Assembly: GCA_965212005.1 (NCBI GenBank)
Contig: OZ243038.1
Span: 1,178,001-1,242,000 of the forward strand
Direction: 5' to 3'
Length of the DNA stretch: 64,000 bases
From: G965212005 sp965212005
GTDB lineage: Bacteria > Pseudomonadota > Gammaproteobacteria > Porifericomitales > Porifericomitaceae
Shown: positions 1 to 8,554 of the stretch, one piece after another
How positions within the stretch are numbered: position 1 is the first letter of the stretch
Layout: every line of letters begins with the position of its first letter
Notes under the pieces: generated by a model
The model's database searches: none
What the model was told of the DNA's origin: nothing
The model's input: the letters and a program-made list of their open reading frames with translations, nothing else
Program-made: the position numbers and the translations under genes

Positions 1-480
1 GGCACTCACTGCGCGATTGATCTGCGGGTTAATCAGCGTATGCGTCAGGGCCAGGTCATTCTCCCGTACGTACTCGTGGTAGCGAAGCACGTTCTTGCCG
101 AAACTGGGATCGAAGCCGTTGAGGTATTCAGACCCACTGGCAAAGGCGGATATGGCACGATTCAAGTAGCTCGGCTCACGCCCCATCATGCCCATGGAGT
201 AGCTCGATGACCGCTGCATGGCGTCGCCGATGCCAACCAGCTCTTCCCGGGTTTTCGGGATCTGAAAGGAACGGGCTACCGGGTCCCCACTGGACGGAGA
301 TTGGAACAACATGCCGTTTTTCTCCTCGCATTGCATATCGTACAAACCTGCCAGGCTTTTCACTCCATTGGCAAATCCCGGTTCCGTGGTGACGTCGCGT
401 ATTTTCTTGCCGCGATGCCAAATCTCCGGAGGCTGTTCCCTGAGTCTGTCGATGAATTCTTTACCCGTACGTGCCGCCAT
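1..480 (-). CDS. 4-hydroxyphenylacetate 3-monooxygenase-type (HpaB family) oxygenase, N-terminal part
   Basis: Reading the minus strand from an ATG at 480 gives 160 uninterrupted codons that run off the left edge of the window. The start is preceded by GGAGAG. The peptide begins MAARTGKEFIDRLREQPPEI and continues through YDMQ and MGMMGREPSYLNRAI. This is the N-terminal domain of the HpaB/chlorophenol-monooxygenase family, FADH2-dependent aromatic hydroxylases that work with a separate flavin reductase. About a third of a usual ~480-residue protein is visible, so the catalytic C-terminal half cannot be checked. It is transcribed away from leuB. The family is clear from the sequence; the substrate is not, because HpaB-like enzymes act on varied phenols. 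Confidence 0.82.
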   Translation of the reverse strand, partial: MAARTGKEFIDRLREQPPEIWHRGKKIRDVTTEPGFANGVKSLAGLYDMQCEEKNGMLFQSPSSGDPVARSFQIPKTREELVGIGDAMQRSSSYSMGMMGREPSYLNRAISAFASGSEYLNGFDPSFGKNVLRYHEYVRENDLALTHTLINPQINRAVSA

Positions 481-994
481 TACTGCTCTCCTGTTTTGGA
501 CCGGGCACGGAAAGAAACCACCATCATCCCGTGCCGCTGATACTGTCGCCAGGTCCGCAGCCGCCACGCGACGAAGCTGCCGGACCGATTTATCCCAGTC
601 AATCCCGGGGGAAGTACGTTTGAATACGCTGCTTCCAGCACCATAAAATTAACATGTTATCTATTTCTGAAAGTAGCACAGCCACCCAGGCTTGTAAAGA
701 ATTTTTATGCGGCATGCCTTTGGTGCGCCGCGTTAATCCGGCGCAAGGCTGCCACCCTGATACGGCTCTCACCGGCAGGCCGCATCTCCCGGGCGCGGTT
801 GACTGACGGGTAGTACCCCCGGTGCAGCCAGGCAGCAGGCTGAGTTCCCTCGCTGGACCGCGATAGCGGCTTTCCGGCACTACCAGAACATTTGACGGCA
901 GCAGAGACCCTCAAGGAAAAGATTCCCCGCTATAATTCCCGCTCCACGCTGAGGACGCACTTCAGCATTTTGTTTCCAGGCAAGAGTCCACTAA
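481..994. other. Intergenic region between divergent hpaB-like gene and leuB
   Basis: About 510 bases without a convincing gene. It separates two divergent genes and must hold both promoters. I see an AT-rich patch around 650-680 but no clear paired -35/-10 elements. The short open frames here have no recognisable products. Confidence 0.5.
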
Positions 995-2092
995 ATGCAA
1001 AAAATACTAGTGTTGGCCGGGGACGGCATAGGCCCTGAGATTACGGCGGAAGCCGAAAAACTGCTTCGGGCCCTGCGCAGGCACCACGACCTGCAATTTG
1101 AGATCGCACGGGGGCTGATCGGCGGCAGTGCACTGGACGCGACCGACCAACCGCTGCCGCCTGAAACACTGGCCCTGGCACAGGAAAGTAACGCGGTTTT
1201 GCTGGGTGCCGTGGGCGGAAAGCGATGGGACACGCTCCCGCGCGAACGGCGCCCCGAGCGAGGCCTGTTAGCGCTGCGCTCGGAATTGGGGCTGTATGCC
1301 AACCTGCGCCCCGTTTCCCTGTATGCCGATCTGCTGCCGAGTTCGACGCTGAAACCCGAAGTCATCACCGATCTGGATCTGATCATCGTGCGCGAATTAA
1401 CCGGCGGGTTGTACTACGGGGAACCGCGCGGCGTGCGCACGCTGGACAACGGCGAACGCCAGGGCTACAACACGATGCTCTACCAGGAGACGGAGATTCG
1501 GCGCATTGCGCGCCTGGCTTTCCATGTCGCGCAGCGCCGTCGGCACCGGGTCTGCTCGGTAGACAAGGCCAACGTGCTCGAGAGCATGATCCTGTGGCGC
1601 GAAGTGGTGAACGAGACGGCACGGGAGTTTCCGGACGTGGAGCTGAGTCACCTGTACGTGGACAACGCCGCCATGCAGTTAGTCAAAGATCCGCTGCAGT
1701 TTGACGTGCTGCTGACTGAAAATATGTTTGGTGACATCCTCTCCGACCTGGCGGCGATGATGAGTGGCTCCATCGGCATGCTGCCCTCTGCCTCGCTGGA
1801 CGGACGCGGCAACGGACTGTACGAGCCGGTACATGGCTCGGCCCCGGATATTGCCAACCAGGGACTGGCCAACCCGCTGGCCTGCCTGCTGTCAGTGGCG
1901 CTGATGCTGCGCTACTCGCTGGACCGGGAGGACTTGGCCGCACGCGTGGAACAAGCCGTGGGCGCAGTGCTGCGCCTGGGCCTGCGCACACCGGACCTGT
2001 GCACCACCGGAGAACGACCCATCTCTACGCAGGCGATGGGAGACGCGGTAGTGGAGCAGCTGGGCACGCAGGCAACCGCAGACCCTGGCTAA
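995..2092 (+). CDS. leuB: 3-isopropylmalate dehydrogenase
   Basis: Cytoplasmic NAD-dependent oxidative decarboxylase of leucine synthesis, converting 3-isopropylmalate to 2-oxoisocaproate. The 365-residue protein has the normal family length. It opens with the VLAGDGIGPEI nucleotide-site motif, has the RELTGGLYYGEPRG segment with the catalytic Tyr, and carries the metal-binding signature NMFGDILSDLAAMMSGSIGM, then LYEPVHGSAPDIA. The ATG at 995 places the first conserved motif at the expected distance. leuC and leuD, usually just upstream in gammaproteobacteria, are absent here, so the leucine operon is split. The gene converges on a HEPN-like gene at a hairpin 50 bp downstream. Confidence 0.97.
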   Translation: MQKILVLAGDGIGPEITAEAEKLLRALRRHHDLQFEIARGLIGGSALDATDQPLPPETLALAQESNAVLLGAVGGKRWDTLPRERRPERGLLALRSELGLYANLRPVSLYADLLPSSTLKPEVITDLDLIIVRELTGGLYYGEPRGVRTLDNGERQGYNTMLYQETEIRRIARLAFHVAQRRRHRVCSVDKANVLESMILWREVVNETAREFPDVELSHLYVDNAAMQLVKDPLQFDVLLTENMFGDILSDLAAMMSGSIGMLPSASLDGRGNGLYEPVHGSAPDIANQGLANPLACLLSVALMLRYSLDREDLAARVEQAVGAVLRLGLRTPDLCTTGERPISTQAMGDAVVEQLGTQATADPG

Positions 2093-2144
2093 AGGACGCC
2101 CGGACGGGCACGAGCGCCGCTCAGCCTGGACGTCCCGCATTGTT

Positions 2145-2167
2145 TGACGCTGCCCGGGGCAGCGTCA
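2145..2167. terminator. Perfect hairpin between convergent genes
   Basis: A 10-bp perfect inverted repeat (TGACGCTGCC / GGCAGCGTCA) with a 3-base loop lies between the leuB stop and the stop of the opposing gene, and overlaps the latter's stop codon. There is no U-run on either side, so it is a possible shared terminator or 3'-end stabiliser rather than a canonical intrinsic terminator. Confidence 0.5.
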
Positions 2168-2917
2168 GTCGGCGACGTGCTGCTTTTGCAAAGTCTCCGC
2201 CAGGCTCATGCCGGAAGCACACAGGGCTTCTACCCGGGCACGCTGCTGCCGTGCATCGCCAGGAAGCACATTGCCCGAGTCCAGGGCAAGAAAGCGGATG
2301 TTATTAAGACACACGGTGCAGACCTGTACTATTTCTCCGACCTCCACCGACCAATCGGCAGGAAGGAAATGGCTGAATGTATCGCGCAACTCATCAAGTC
2401 TTTCCATCAGCCTTTGATCCTGCTCGGACAACTGCAGCACCGAACTGCCGTAGTTTTGCTCCATGTACTGCTTCTGTTGGCACATCTGCAGGATCGACGG
2501 AAAATCGAACAGGCGCGCTTTCCTGACTGCCTCCGGGGCCGCTGCCTCCTTTTTCCTGCTCGGCCCCACCTTCCTGATGACTGCGTCCGCCCCTTTCAGC
2601 CCCATCGCGAGCAGGTCATCCCAAAGGCCGGATGCCTCCTTTTTCTTCTTCCCGGTAACCCGGCTGTAGTCGCCGCCGGCAACGGCACACACGGCAAAGC
2701 CATAAAACGCATCGTGCATGGAGAGGATGACCCATTTCCATACCCACGGATTTTGCTGTGCTTCCAGCAAAAAATGGACAACCCTCTGCAACGAATCAAT
2801 TGCGCTGCCTACTTCACTCGACGACCAATTCGCGCCGGACTCACTGTCGGCAGAATCCACCTCTTCGACCACTTCAAACTCCTTAACCATTTTTACCCAG
2901 CCTTGTCTCCGTGCCAT
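2165..2917 (-). CDS. HEPN-like hypothetical protein
   Basis: An uncharacterised 250-residue protein; Met10 (position 2890) is an alternative start. No signal peptide or clear membrane helix is seen. The N-terminal half contains NPWVWKWVILSMHDAFYGFA, and the C-terminal half has ERLDELRDTFSHFLPADWSV. The segment RDTFSH fits the R-x4-H motif of HEPN nucleases, and the surrounding 'LR..F.HF.P..WS.E' pattern resembles a family of HEPN-like hypothetical proteins that I know only by pattern. HEPN proteins are often RNases in toxin-antitoxin or abortive-infection systems, but no partner antitoxin gene is adjacent. The gene lies between leuB (convergent) and the ccoP remnant (same strand). That it is a gene is well supported; the HEPN assignment is inference. 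Confidence 0.6.
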   Translation of the reverse strand: MARRQGWVKMVKEFEVVEEVDSADSESGANWSSSEVGSAIDSLQRVVHFLLEAQQNPWVWKWVILSMHDAFYGFAVCAVAGGDYSRVTGKKKKEASGLWDDLLAMGLKGADAVIRKVGPSRKKEAAAPEAVRKARLFDFPSILQMCQQKQYMEQNYGSSVLQLSEQDQRLMERLDELRDTFSHFLPADWSVEVGEIVQVCTVCLNNIRFLALDSGNVLPGDARQQRARVEALCASGMSLAETLQKQHVAD

Positions 2918-2960
2918 CCAACCTATCAGCTATATTGTGCCACAAAGGCGCATGGCCCAC

Positions 2961-3876
2961 TTATTCCGCGGCACCGAACGGATTTGTTGTGCTTGCTGCG
3001 CCGCCGGAAAGCCAGGCGGCAAGCAGCCGGATCTGCACCTCATCCAAGCGACCGGCCTGGGCCGGCATGATCCCTGCGCGTCCTGCGGCGATGGAAGTTT
3101 GTATGACCTGCACGCTTGATCCGTATAGCCAGACGTCATATCTGCCAGGCTGGGGGCGCCCAGCAACACGTTGCCCTGCCCCTCGACGCCGTGACAAACG
3201 GCACAGTATTGCATATAGATTGCCTGTCCGGGCGTATCTTCGGTACCGCCCCGGGCCAGGGACAAAACGTAATCACTCACCTGTGCCACTCCCTCTTCTT
3301 TCAAGACCTCTGCCCAGGGCGGCATCAGCGCTTGCCGTCCGGCCCGCAACGTGTGCAGGATCGGCTCCTCCGAGTCGCCCCAGAGCCACTCCTCGTCCAG
3401 CAGGTCGGGAAAGAGGTGGGCTTGTCCGCGTGCGTCCGTGCCGTGACAAGCGGCGCAGTTGTGCTGGTAGATCCGCCACGCCGTGCGCATCGCGGCCTCG
3501 TCGGCGGCCAATTCTTCAAGCGGCGCCTGCATCCACCGAGTCCGAACCGAAGCGTGTTTTCTGTGCCAGCGATCCTGGGTTTCCGCCAATTCTCCGGCCT
3601 GTATCCACTCCAGCGCCCCGGGTTCTTTCCCCAGTCCCGGATACAGCACCAAGTAGAGGCAGGAAAAATAATCAGCCCGAGCAGCAGAAAGAACCACCAC
3701 CACGGCGGCGCGGCATTCCCCTTGCGCAAATTCCCGTCCCACACCTGGTCGTGGGATTTCTGCTGAGGCTCCGACCCAAAGTAAGTGGCAAACAGCAATA
3801 CCAGCAACGCGACGATGCTGAGTATGCTCAGGCCAATAATCCATCCGCTCCAAAAGTTGGAAGTGAATTCAGCCAT
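2961..3876 (-). pseudogene. ccoP: cbb3 oxidase diheme subunit CcoP, broken by two frameshifts
   Basis: Starts at ATG 3876 with MAEFTSNFWSGWIIGLSIL, a CcoP N-terminus with one membrane helix, then a second helix (WWWFFLLLGLII). Near 3666 the frame shifts at a T5 tract where six T would restore it. The second frame encodes both heme sites, CAACH and CAVCH, as expected for a dihaem cytochrome c subunit. Near 3143, in LAD-DVWLYG, a second single-base deletion moves the end of the protein (RAGIMPAQAG, then LLAAWLSGG) to a third frame ending at 2961. Both shifts have the same sign. CcoP passes electrons to the CcoN/O core of the terminal oxidase. The gene is either a pseudogene or an intact gene with two homopolymer-type sequencing errors. 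Confidence 0.85.
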
Positions 3877-4021
3877 GTCCAGGCTCAGATTCTTCCTCGT
3901 CCAACGGAACGCGAGCCGCCGCTTCCAGCTTGTCGCGGTTGGACGGGGCACACACCCATATCGCAACCACGGTCAGAAAAGCCATCACCACCAAGTCGCC
4001 GATCAGCAAAAACCAAGTCAC
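3869..4021 (-). CDS. ccoQ: cbb3 oxidase small subunit CcoQ
   Basis: A 50-residue single-pass membrane peptide (MTWFLLIGDLVVMAFLTVVA, followed by a charged tail) starting at a GTG that overlaps the upstream stop (GTGA). Its TGA lies inside the ccoP start (ATGGCTGA). Length, one N-terminal helix and position between the ccoO tail and ccoP match CcoQ, which stabilises the cbb3 complex. The overlaps imply translational coupling. This gene is intact, although both neighbours are damaged. Confidence 0.75.
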   Translation of the reverse strand: MTWFLLIGDLVVMAFLTVVAIWVCAPSNRDKLEAAARVPLDEEESEPGHG

Positions 4022-4520
4022 TCTGTCTCTCCCCGGTACCGCAGCGATTGCAGGTAGGCCACCAGCGCGTCCATCTCGGTCTTAGCTGCAAGCTGTTGCG
4101 CCGCTCGGGCGATCTGCTCATCCGTGTTGAGCGGCGCGGAGGGAAACAGGTGCATCACCCCACCGACTGCCAGCGGTGCACCGACCGTGGCAATGAATGC
4201 GCAACATTTGCCGATTGGCGCCTGCATCTCGTAAGTGCGGCACAAATAGTGCAGGAGCAACGTCGCCATGGTGTAGCCACCAAGCAGCGCGAAAAAATAG
4301 GCAACGCTGACGGCGAGCGCCGCCGCCGGAAGCACAATTTCCTCACCCGCCCCCAAGCGCCATCCAAACCAAGTCACGCCGAGATAGATGCAGACCGACG
4401 GAATCAGACCCAATGGCAAAGCACAGTGCAAAAAAACCTGCCCCAGGGGCGGGCTTCCCGCGCCAACTCGCGCAGCGCCTTAAACGGCGAAAACAGCACC
4501 GTCCCCACGTTAAAGTTCAT
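4018..4520 (-). pseudogene. Yip1-family membrane protein joined to the 3' tail of ccoO
   Basis: The start at 4520 reads MNFNVGTVLFSPFKALRELA, the N-terminus of a bacterial Yip1-family membrane protein. A one-base deletion in a C tract near 4445-4450 moves the rest (GLIPSVCIYLGVTWFGWRLG, then three more hydrophobic segments) to another frame. After GGVMHLFPSAPL the sequence abruptly becomes the C-terminus of cytochrome cbb3 subunit CcoO (NTDEQIARAAQQLAAKTEMD, then ALVAYLQSLR), in the same position relative to ccoQ as in a normal ccoNOQP operon. ccoN and about 80% of ccoO are therefore missing. The chimera looks like a deletion joint rather than a designed fusion. No haem site is left. Confidence 0.7.
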
Positions 4521-4857
4521 TTCCCGATAAACCTCCGTGTCCGGCCAAACTCACCCTGCATCTCTTTCTGATCGGGACTGAACCCAGGACGGCAATCCCT
4601 GGCGAGCACAAGCGATCTCAATCCGCTTGAGAACTCCTGATTCATGGGAATACTACCATGGCAGTACTGTGGATCAACGCAGGACTCGGGCCGGCGGCGG
4701 TCGCAGCGGCGGCACAAAAGCAGTTGCTTGCCGACTCGGCAATGCGCTCAGCACAATGCTGCCCGCCCTGGCCCGGGCGCCGGCGCAGTCGGCGAAGCTG
4801 CGGCTTTTCTGAAGAAAGTGCATTGGATTACCCACCTGGGACAGGCATGATAGTCCA
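4521..4857. other. Intergenic region before tadA
   Basis: About 340 bases between the Yip1-like start (minus) and tadA (plus). Short open frames are present but none resembles a known protein. It must contain divergent promoters; I see no strong consensus. Confidence 0.45.
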
Positions 4858-5334
4858 ATGAGCCGCGCAGTGGATCAGCAGCAGGACGAGCGTTGGATGC
4901 AGCGTGCCCTGGAGCTTGCCCGATACGCTCTGCAGCAAGGGGAAGTGCCGGTGGGCGCCGTGCTGATACGGGACGGGGAATGTTGGGCGGAAGGCTGGAA
5001 TCAGCCCATCAGCAGGCAGGATCCCACGGCCCACGCTGAAATTGTGGCGTTGCGCGCCGGTGCCGCCCGGCAGCATAACTACCGTCTGCCGGAGACCACT
5101 TTGTACGTCACCCTGGAGCCTTGCGCGATGTGTGCCGGGGCGCTGCTGCAGGCCCGGGTACGGCGCGTGGTGTACGGCGCCACCGACCCCCGGGCCGGTG
5201 CCGCCGGCAGCGTGTTTTGCGTGCTGGGCGCAACGGGTGAGCAGCGGCTCAATCATTGTCCGCAACTGCGCGCTGGTGTATTAAGCGCACCCGCCTCCCT
5301 GCTGTTGCGCGATTTTTTCCGCCAGCGGCGCTAG
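4858..5334 (+). CDS. tadA: tRNA adenosine(34) deaminase TadA
   Basis: Converts adenosine to inosine at the wobble position of tRNA-Arg(ACG), an essential step in decoding. The 158-residue protein shows the cytidine-deaminase fold signatures: HAE at residues 59-61 (zinc ligand His and catalytic Glu) and PCAMC at 88-92 (two zinc Cys). It also has the typical VPVGAVL segment near residue 30 and the GAAGSVF region. Length is normal. A second gene for nicotinamide-nucleotide amidase begins 12 bp downstream, so the two may be co-transcribed. Confidence 0.96.
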   Translation: MSRAVDQQQDERWMQRALELARYALQQGEVPVGAVLIRDGECWAEGWNQPISRQDPTAHAEIVALRAGAARQHNYRLPETTLYVTLEPCAMCAGALLQARVRRVVYGATDPRAGAAGSVFCVLGATGEQRLNHCPQLRAGVLSAPASLLLRDFFRQRR

Positions 5335-5346
5335 TCCGCACCTGGT

Positions 5347-5886
5347 TTGGATTCACCTTTGCCCCGCACGTCACTGACGCACCTGCACCCGGGGGCCCGG
5401 GACCTGATCGTCCTCGCAGAGCGCTTGGGGCAGGAGCTGTGCGCCCGGGAATGCCTGCTGGCGGTGGCGGAATCCTGTACTGGTGGCACTCTGGCGGCAC
5501 TGCTGACGGAGGTGCCGGGCAGTTCGGCCTGGTTTGAGCGCGGGTTTGTCAGTTATTCCAACGCCTCCAAGCAGGAGCTGCTGGGAGTGACGCCGGCACT
5601 GCTGCGGCGCTGCGGAGCAGTCAGCCCGGAGGTGGCCTGCGCGATGGCCCGCGGCGCCGTGCACAACAGTCCAGCCGGGGCCTCCGTAGCCATCACCGGG
5701 ATCGCCGGCCCGGCCGGTGGCAGCGCAGACAAGCCAGTGGGCACCGTCTGCCTGGCCTGGTGCCTGCCCGGCAAGCCGGTATGTTCCGAGCGGGCACACT
5801 TTGACGGCGATCGGGGCTGCATTCGCTTAGAGTCCTGCCGCCGTGCGCTTTCCGGTTTATTGGACAGACTGCAGTCCCGCTCATGA
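5347..5886 (+). CDS. pncC: Nicotinamide-nucleotide amidase (CinA C-terminal family)
   Basis: Hydrolyses nicotinamide mononucleotide to nicotinate mononucleotide in pyridine-nucleotide salvage. The protein (~179 residues from a TTG start) is the stand-alone CinA C-terminal domain: LAVAESCTGGTLAALLTEVP near residue 40, the SYSNASKQELLGV segment, and AITGIAGPAGG near residue 115. In gammaproteobacteria this gene typically lies upstream of recA, as here. Its stop overlaps the next start (ATGA at 5883-5886). An internal start a few codons downstream is possible because the first codons are not conserved. Confidence 0.92.
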   Translation: MDSPLPRTSLTHLHPGARDLIVLAERLGQELCARECLLAVAESCTGGTLAALLTEVPGSSAWFERGFVSYSNASKQELLGVTPALLRRCGAVSPEVACAMARGAVHNSPAGASVAITGIAGPAGGSADKPVGTVCLAWCLPGKPVCSERAHFDGDRGCIRLESCRRALSGLLDRLQSRS

Positions 5887-6452
5887 CGTCTCCGGCAACG
5901 GCGGACGCGCTGCATCGGCGCCTGTTTTTTGCGCTGTGGCCAGACCAGGCGCTGCGCACCCAGTTACATGAACTAGGGTTGCGCGCCTTACCGGGCGGCG
6001 GCAAGCGCCGCATGCCGCCTGAAGATATCCACCTGACGCTGCTGTTTCTGGCATCAGTGCCGGCACAGATACAGACTTGCCTGCAGCGCGAAGCCGCGCA
6101 ACTCGCCTGTGCCCCCTTTACCCTGCGGTTGGATCAGATCGGGCATTGGCCCAGGCCCGGCATCTGCTGGCTGGCCCCTTCCCACCCGCCGCAGGCTCTG
6201 CTGGCATTGGCCCGCGCACTGCGTGGTATCGCCGCACACTGCGGGCTGAGCACTGAACGCAGACCCTATATGCCCCACGTCACATTGAGCCGCCAGACGG
6301 CGCATGGCAGCGAACGCAAGAGCGCCGCAGTGCGCTGGCGGGTACACAGTTTTGCCCTGGTCGAATCCGTTCCACGCACCGCCCCCCGCTACCAGGTGTT
6401 GCAGCAATGGCGGCTGCGCTCAGAGGTGCCTGCCGAACGCTACACTGACTGA
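5883..6452 (+). CDS. thpR: RNA 2',3'-cyclic phosphodiesterase (2'-5' RNA ligase family)
   Basis: A 2H phosphoesterase that opens 2',3'-cyclic phosphates on RNA; the cellular role is not well defined. The two signature H-x-T-x motifs are present as HLTL (residues 50-53) and HVTL (132-135), at the spacing expected for the bilobal fold, in a 189-residue protein of normal size. Its ATG overlaps the pncC stop by 4 bp, indicating translational coupling. It is followed by a 340-bp gap carrying the recA promoter. Confidence 0.93.
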   Translation: MTSPATADALHRRLFFALWPDQALRTQLHELGLRALPGGGKRRMPPEDIHLTLLFLASVPAQIQTCLQREAAQLACAPFTLRLDQIGHWPRPGICWLAPSHPPQALLALARALRGIAAHCGLSTERRPYMPHVTLSRQTAHGSERKSAAVRWRVHSFALVESVPRTAPRYQVLQQWRLRSEVPAERYTD

Positions 6453-6720
6453 AAAACGGGCCAGACCTGTGGCCAGGTGCCACCCTCCAGCCGGGAACAG
6501 GTTACGACCCCACAGGGTGCGGCAAACCGTGGCAACGGGGACAGCACTGGCGCACCGACAGCGCTCAGCGCCGGGCTTTGTGCGCCGCGAATACCTCTAC
6601 TGCCGCATGGTCGTGCGCGGCGGACGCACCAGAGGGCTGCATTTTCGATCGTTTGCCGATGACGCGGGAATTTCGCGGAACCGTGAGCGTTTCAGGGATT
6701 GCAGACCGGCGGAGTAAGAC
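6453..6720. other. Intergenic region upstream of the recA promoter
   Basis: Roughly 270 bases without a recognisable gene or terminator. Short open frames have no family resemblance. No canonical SOS box (CTG-N10-CAG palindrome) is seen here or in the following promoter segment. Confidence 0.4.
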
Positions 6721-6748
6721 TTGAGACCGGCTCAATTTATGGGATAAT
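6721..6748 (+). promoter_or_regulatory. Putative sigma-70 promoter of recA
   Basis: TTGAGA at 6721-6726 and GATAAT at 6743-6748 are separated by 16 bp, about 45 bp before the recA ATG at 6794, which is preceded by AGGGGG-AAAC. The match to sigma-70 consensus is good. A LexA operator could not be found nearby. Confidence 0.5.
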
Positions 6749-6793
6749 CCGCTATTCTAGGGATGAGCGCCCTGTATAGAGGGGGAAACTTCA

Positions 6794-7873
6794 ATGGATG
6801 AGGGGAAAAGACAAGCTTTAAGTGCCGCACTGAGCCAAATTGAAAAGCAGTTTGGGCAAGGCGCTATTATGCGCATGGGGGACGTCAATGTGGACAGCCG
6901 GGTAGAAACCGTACCCACCGGTTCCCTGTCATTGGACATCGCGCTTGGCGTTGGTGGCCTGCCGCGCGGGCGCATCACCGAGATCTATGGTCCGGAAGCT
7001 TCCGGCAAAACCACCCTGGCGCTGCACGTGGCGGCACAGCTGCAGCGCATGGGCGGCACGGCAGCGTTCGTCGACGCCGAACACGCCCTGGACATTCAAT
7101 ACGCCGGGCAACTCGGAGTGCAGATAGACGACCTGCTGGTCTCCCAGGTAGACACCGGAGAGCAGGCCCTGGAGATCACCGATATGCTGGTGCGCTCCGG
7201 CGCAGTGGACCTGGTGATCATCGATTCAGTGGCCGCCCTGGCTCCACGGGCCGAGATCGAGGGCGCGATGGGGGATAACTTTATCGGCCTGCAGGCCCGG
7301 CTCATGTCCCAGGCACTGCGCAAACTCACCAGCAACATTCAGAAATCCAATACCCTGGTAATTTTCATCAACCAGATCCGGATCAAGATCGGCGTGATGT
7401 ACGGCAACCCGGAAACAACCTCCGGCGGGAACGCGCTGAAGTTCTACGCTTCGGTGCGCCTGGACATCCGCCGCATCGGCGCCATCAAGAAAGGCGACGA
7501 GGTGCTCGGCAACCTGACGCGGGTGAAGGTGGTCAAGAACAAAGTCGCTCCTCCGTTCAAACAGGTGGAATTCGACCTGCTTTACGGTGAGGGAATCTCC
7601 CGCGAGAGCGAATTGATCGACCGGGGCATGGAACTGGAACTGGTGACTCGTTCCGGCACCTGGTACAGCTACCGGGGCGAGCGCATCGGACAGGGCAAAG
7701 ACAATGCCCGCCTGTATCTGAAGCAGCATACGGAACTGGCCTCGGCCCTGGAGCAGGAATTGCGCGAGCGCTTGTTCGCCCCCCGAGCACCCCGGGACGC
7801 CGGAGAGGCTGCCGCAGCGCCTACCGAAAAAGCAGTGAAATCCAGGGGGCGCCGGAACAAAAAGCAGGGCTGA
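6794..7873 (+). CDS. recA: Recombinase RecA
   Basis: ATP-dependent strand-exchange protein of homologous recombination and the co-protease of the SOS response. The 359-residue protein has the Walker A GPEASGKTT (residues 66-74), the LVIIDSVAAL Walker B segment, loop L1/L2 sequences (GDNFIGLQARLMSQALRKLT and NQIRIKIGVMYGNPETTSGG), and a basic C-terminal tail (KSRGRRNKK). E. coli RecA ends in an acidic tail, so a basic end is a small difference. recX follows after about 45 bp. Confidence 0.98.
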   Translation: MDEGKRQALSAALSQIEKQFGQGAIMRMGDVNVDSRVETVPTGSLSLDIALGVGGLPRGRITEIYGPEASGKTTLALHVAAQLQRMGGTAAFVDAEHALDIQYAGQLGVQIDDLLVSQVDTGEQALEITDMLVRSGAVDLVIIDSVAALAPRAEIEGAMGDNFIGLQARLMSQALRKLTSNIQKSNTLVIFINQIRIKIGVMYGNPETTSGGNALKFYASVRLDIRRIGAIKKGDEVLGNLTRVKVVKNKVAPPFKQVEFDLLYGEGISRESELIDRGMELELVTRSGTWYSYRGERIGQGKDNARLYLKQHTELASALEQELRERLFAPRAPRDAGEAAAAPTEKAVKSRGRRNKKQG

Positions 7874-7919
7874 GTCCGGCCGTGCATCCCGTGCGCTTTC
7901 CGTGCCCGCGGTGCTGAAC

Positions 7920-8384
7920 ATGGTTGCACCGCAACGCAGCGCGCGCACCGCAGCCATCGCCTTATTGGCGCGGCGGGAGCATACTGTCCATGAACTAGAG
8001 CAAAAATTGCAGGCACGCGGTTACGCCGCGCATGAGGTACAGTCAACCTTGAGCAGCCTGCACGGCGAGGGATTGCAGTCTGATCAACGCTTTGCTGAGA
8101 ACTACGTGTATGAACGGGTGAGGCGCGGCTACGGCCCGGTGCGGATCCGCTTTGAGTTGGAGCGGCGCGGATTGGAACCAGTCTGGATCGAACGGGCCTT
8201 GCGCCCGCATAAAGAGGATTGGCAGCGGCATGCCGCCGAGCAACGCAGCAAGCGTTTTGGTACTATCTTGCCCACAGACCCCCGAGAGCGGGACCGGCAG
8301 TCTTCCTTCCTGCATCGACGCGGGTTCAGTGCCGAGCACATTCACCGGGAGCTGACCGAGGGTCCGTGCCCGGCGGAACAATGA
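7920..8384 (+). CDS. recX: Regulatory protein RecX
   Basis: Small modulator that binds RecA filaments and limits recombinase activity. About 154 residues from the ATG at 7920 (an in-frame ATG at 7902 is also open). It shows the three-helix repeat pattern of RecX: LLARREHTVHELEQKLQARG, FAENYVYERVRRGYGPVRIR, and a C-terminal RDRQSSFLHRRGFSAEHI. Position directly behind recA supports the call. It is probably co-transcribed with recA. Confidence 0.93.
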   Translation: MVAPQRSARTAAIALLARREHTVHELEQKLQARGYAAHEVQSTLSSLHGEGLQSDQRFAENYVYERVRRGYGPVRIRFELERRGLEPVWIERALRPHKEDWQRHAAEQRSKRFGTILPTDPRERDRQSSFLHRRGFSAEHIHRELTEGPCPAEQ

Positions 8385-8554
8385 GTGCGCCGATGACAGT
8401 GTTCCCGGAGCCGCCGGCGGCAGGCGAGAACCGGAGCCCGCCCCCGTTGCCGGGACAGGCCCGTGCCGATCAGGAATTAACACCAGGTACGATCATGATT
8501 ACGATAAAGAAGATTGTTGACACCATGAGCAGCTTTACGCCGAAGCGCAGATAG

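Noticed and set aside
2911..4530. 539-codon open frame on the plus strand
   Set aside because: Antisense to the ccoP/ccoQ/Yip1 remnants, whose haem and membrane motifs are clear; the translation is Pro/Arg/Ser-rich without family resemblance.
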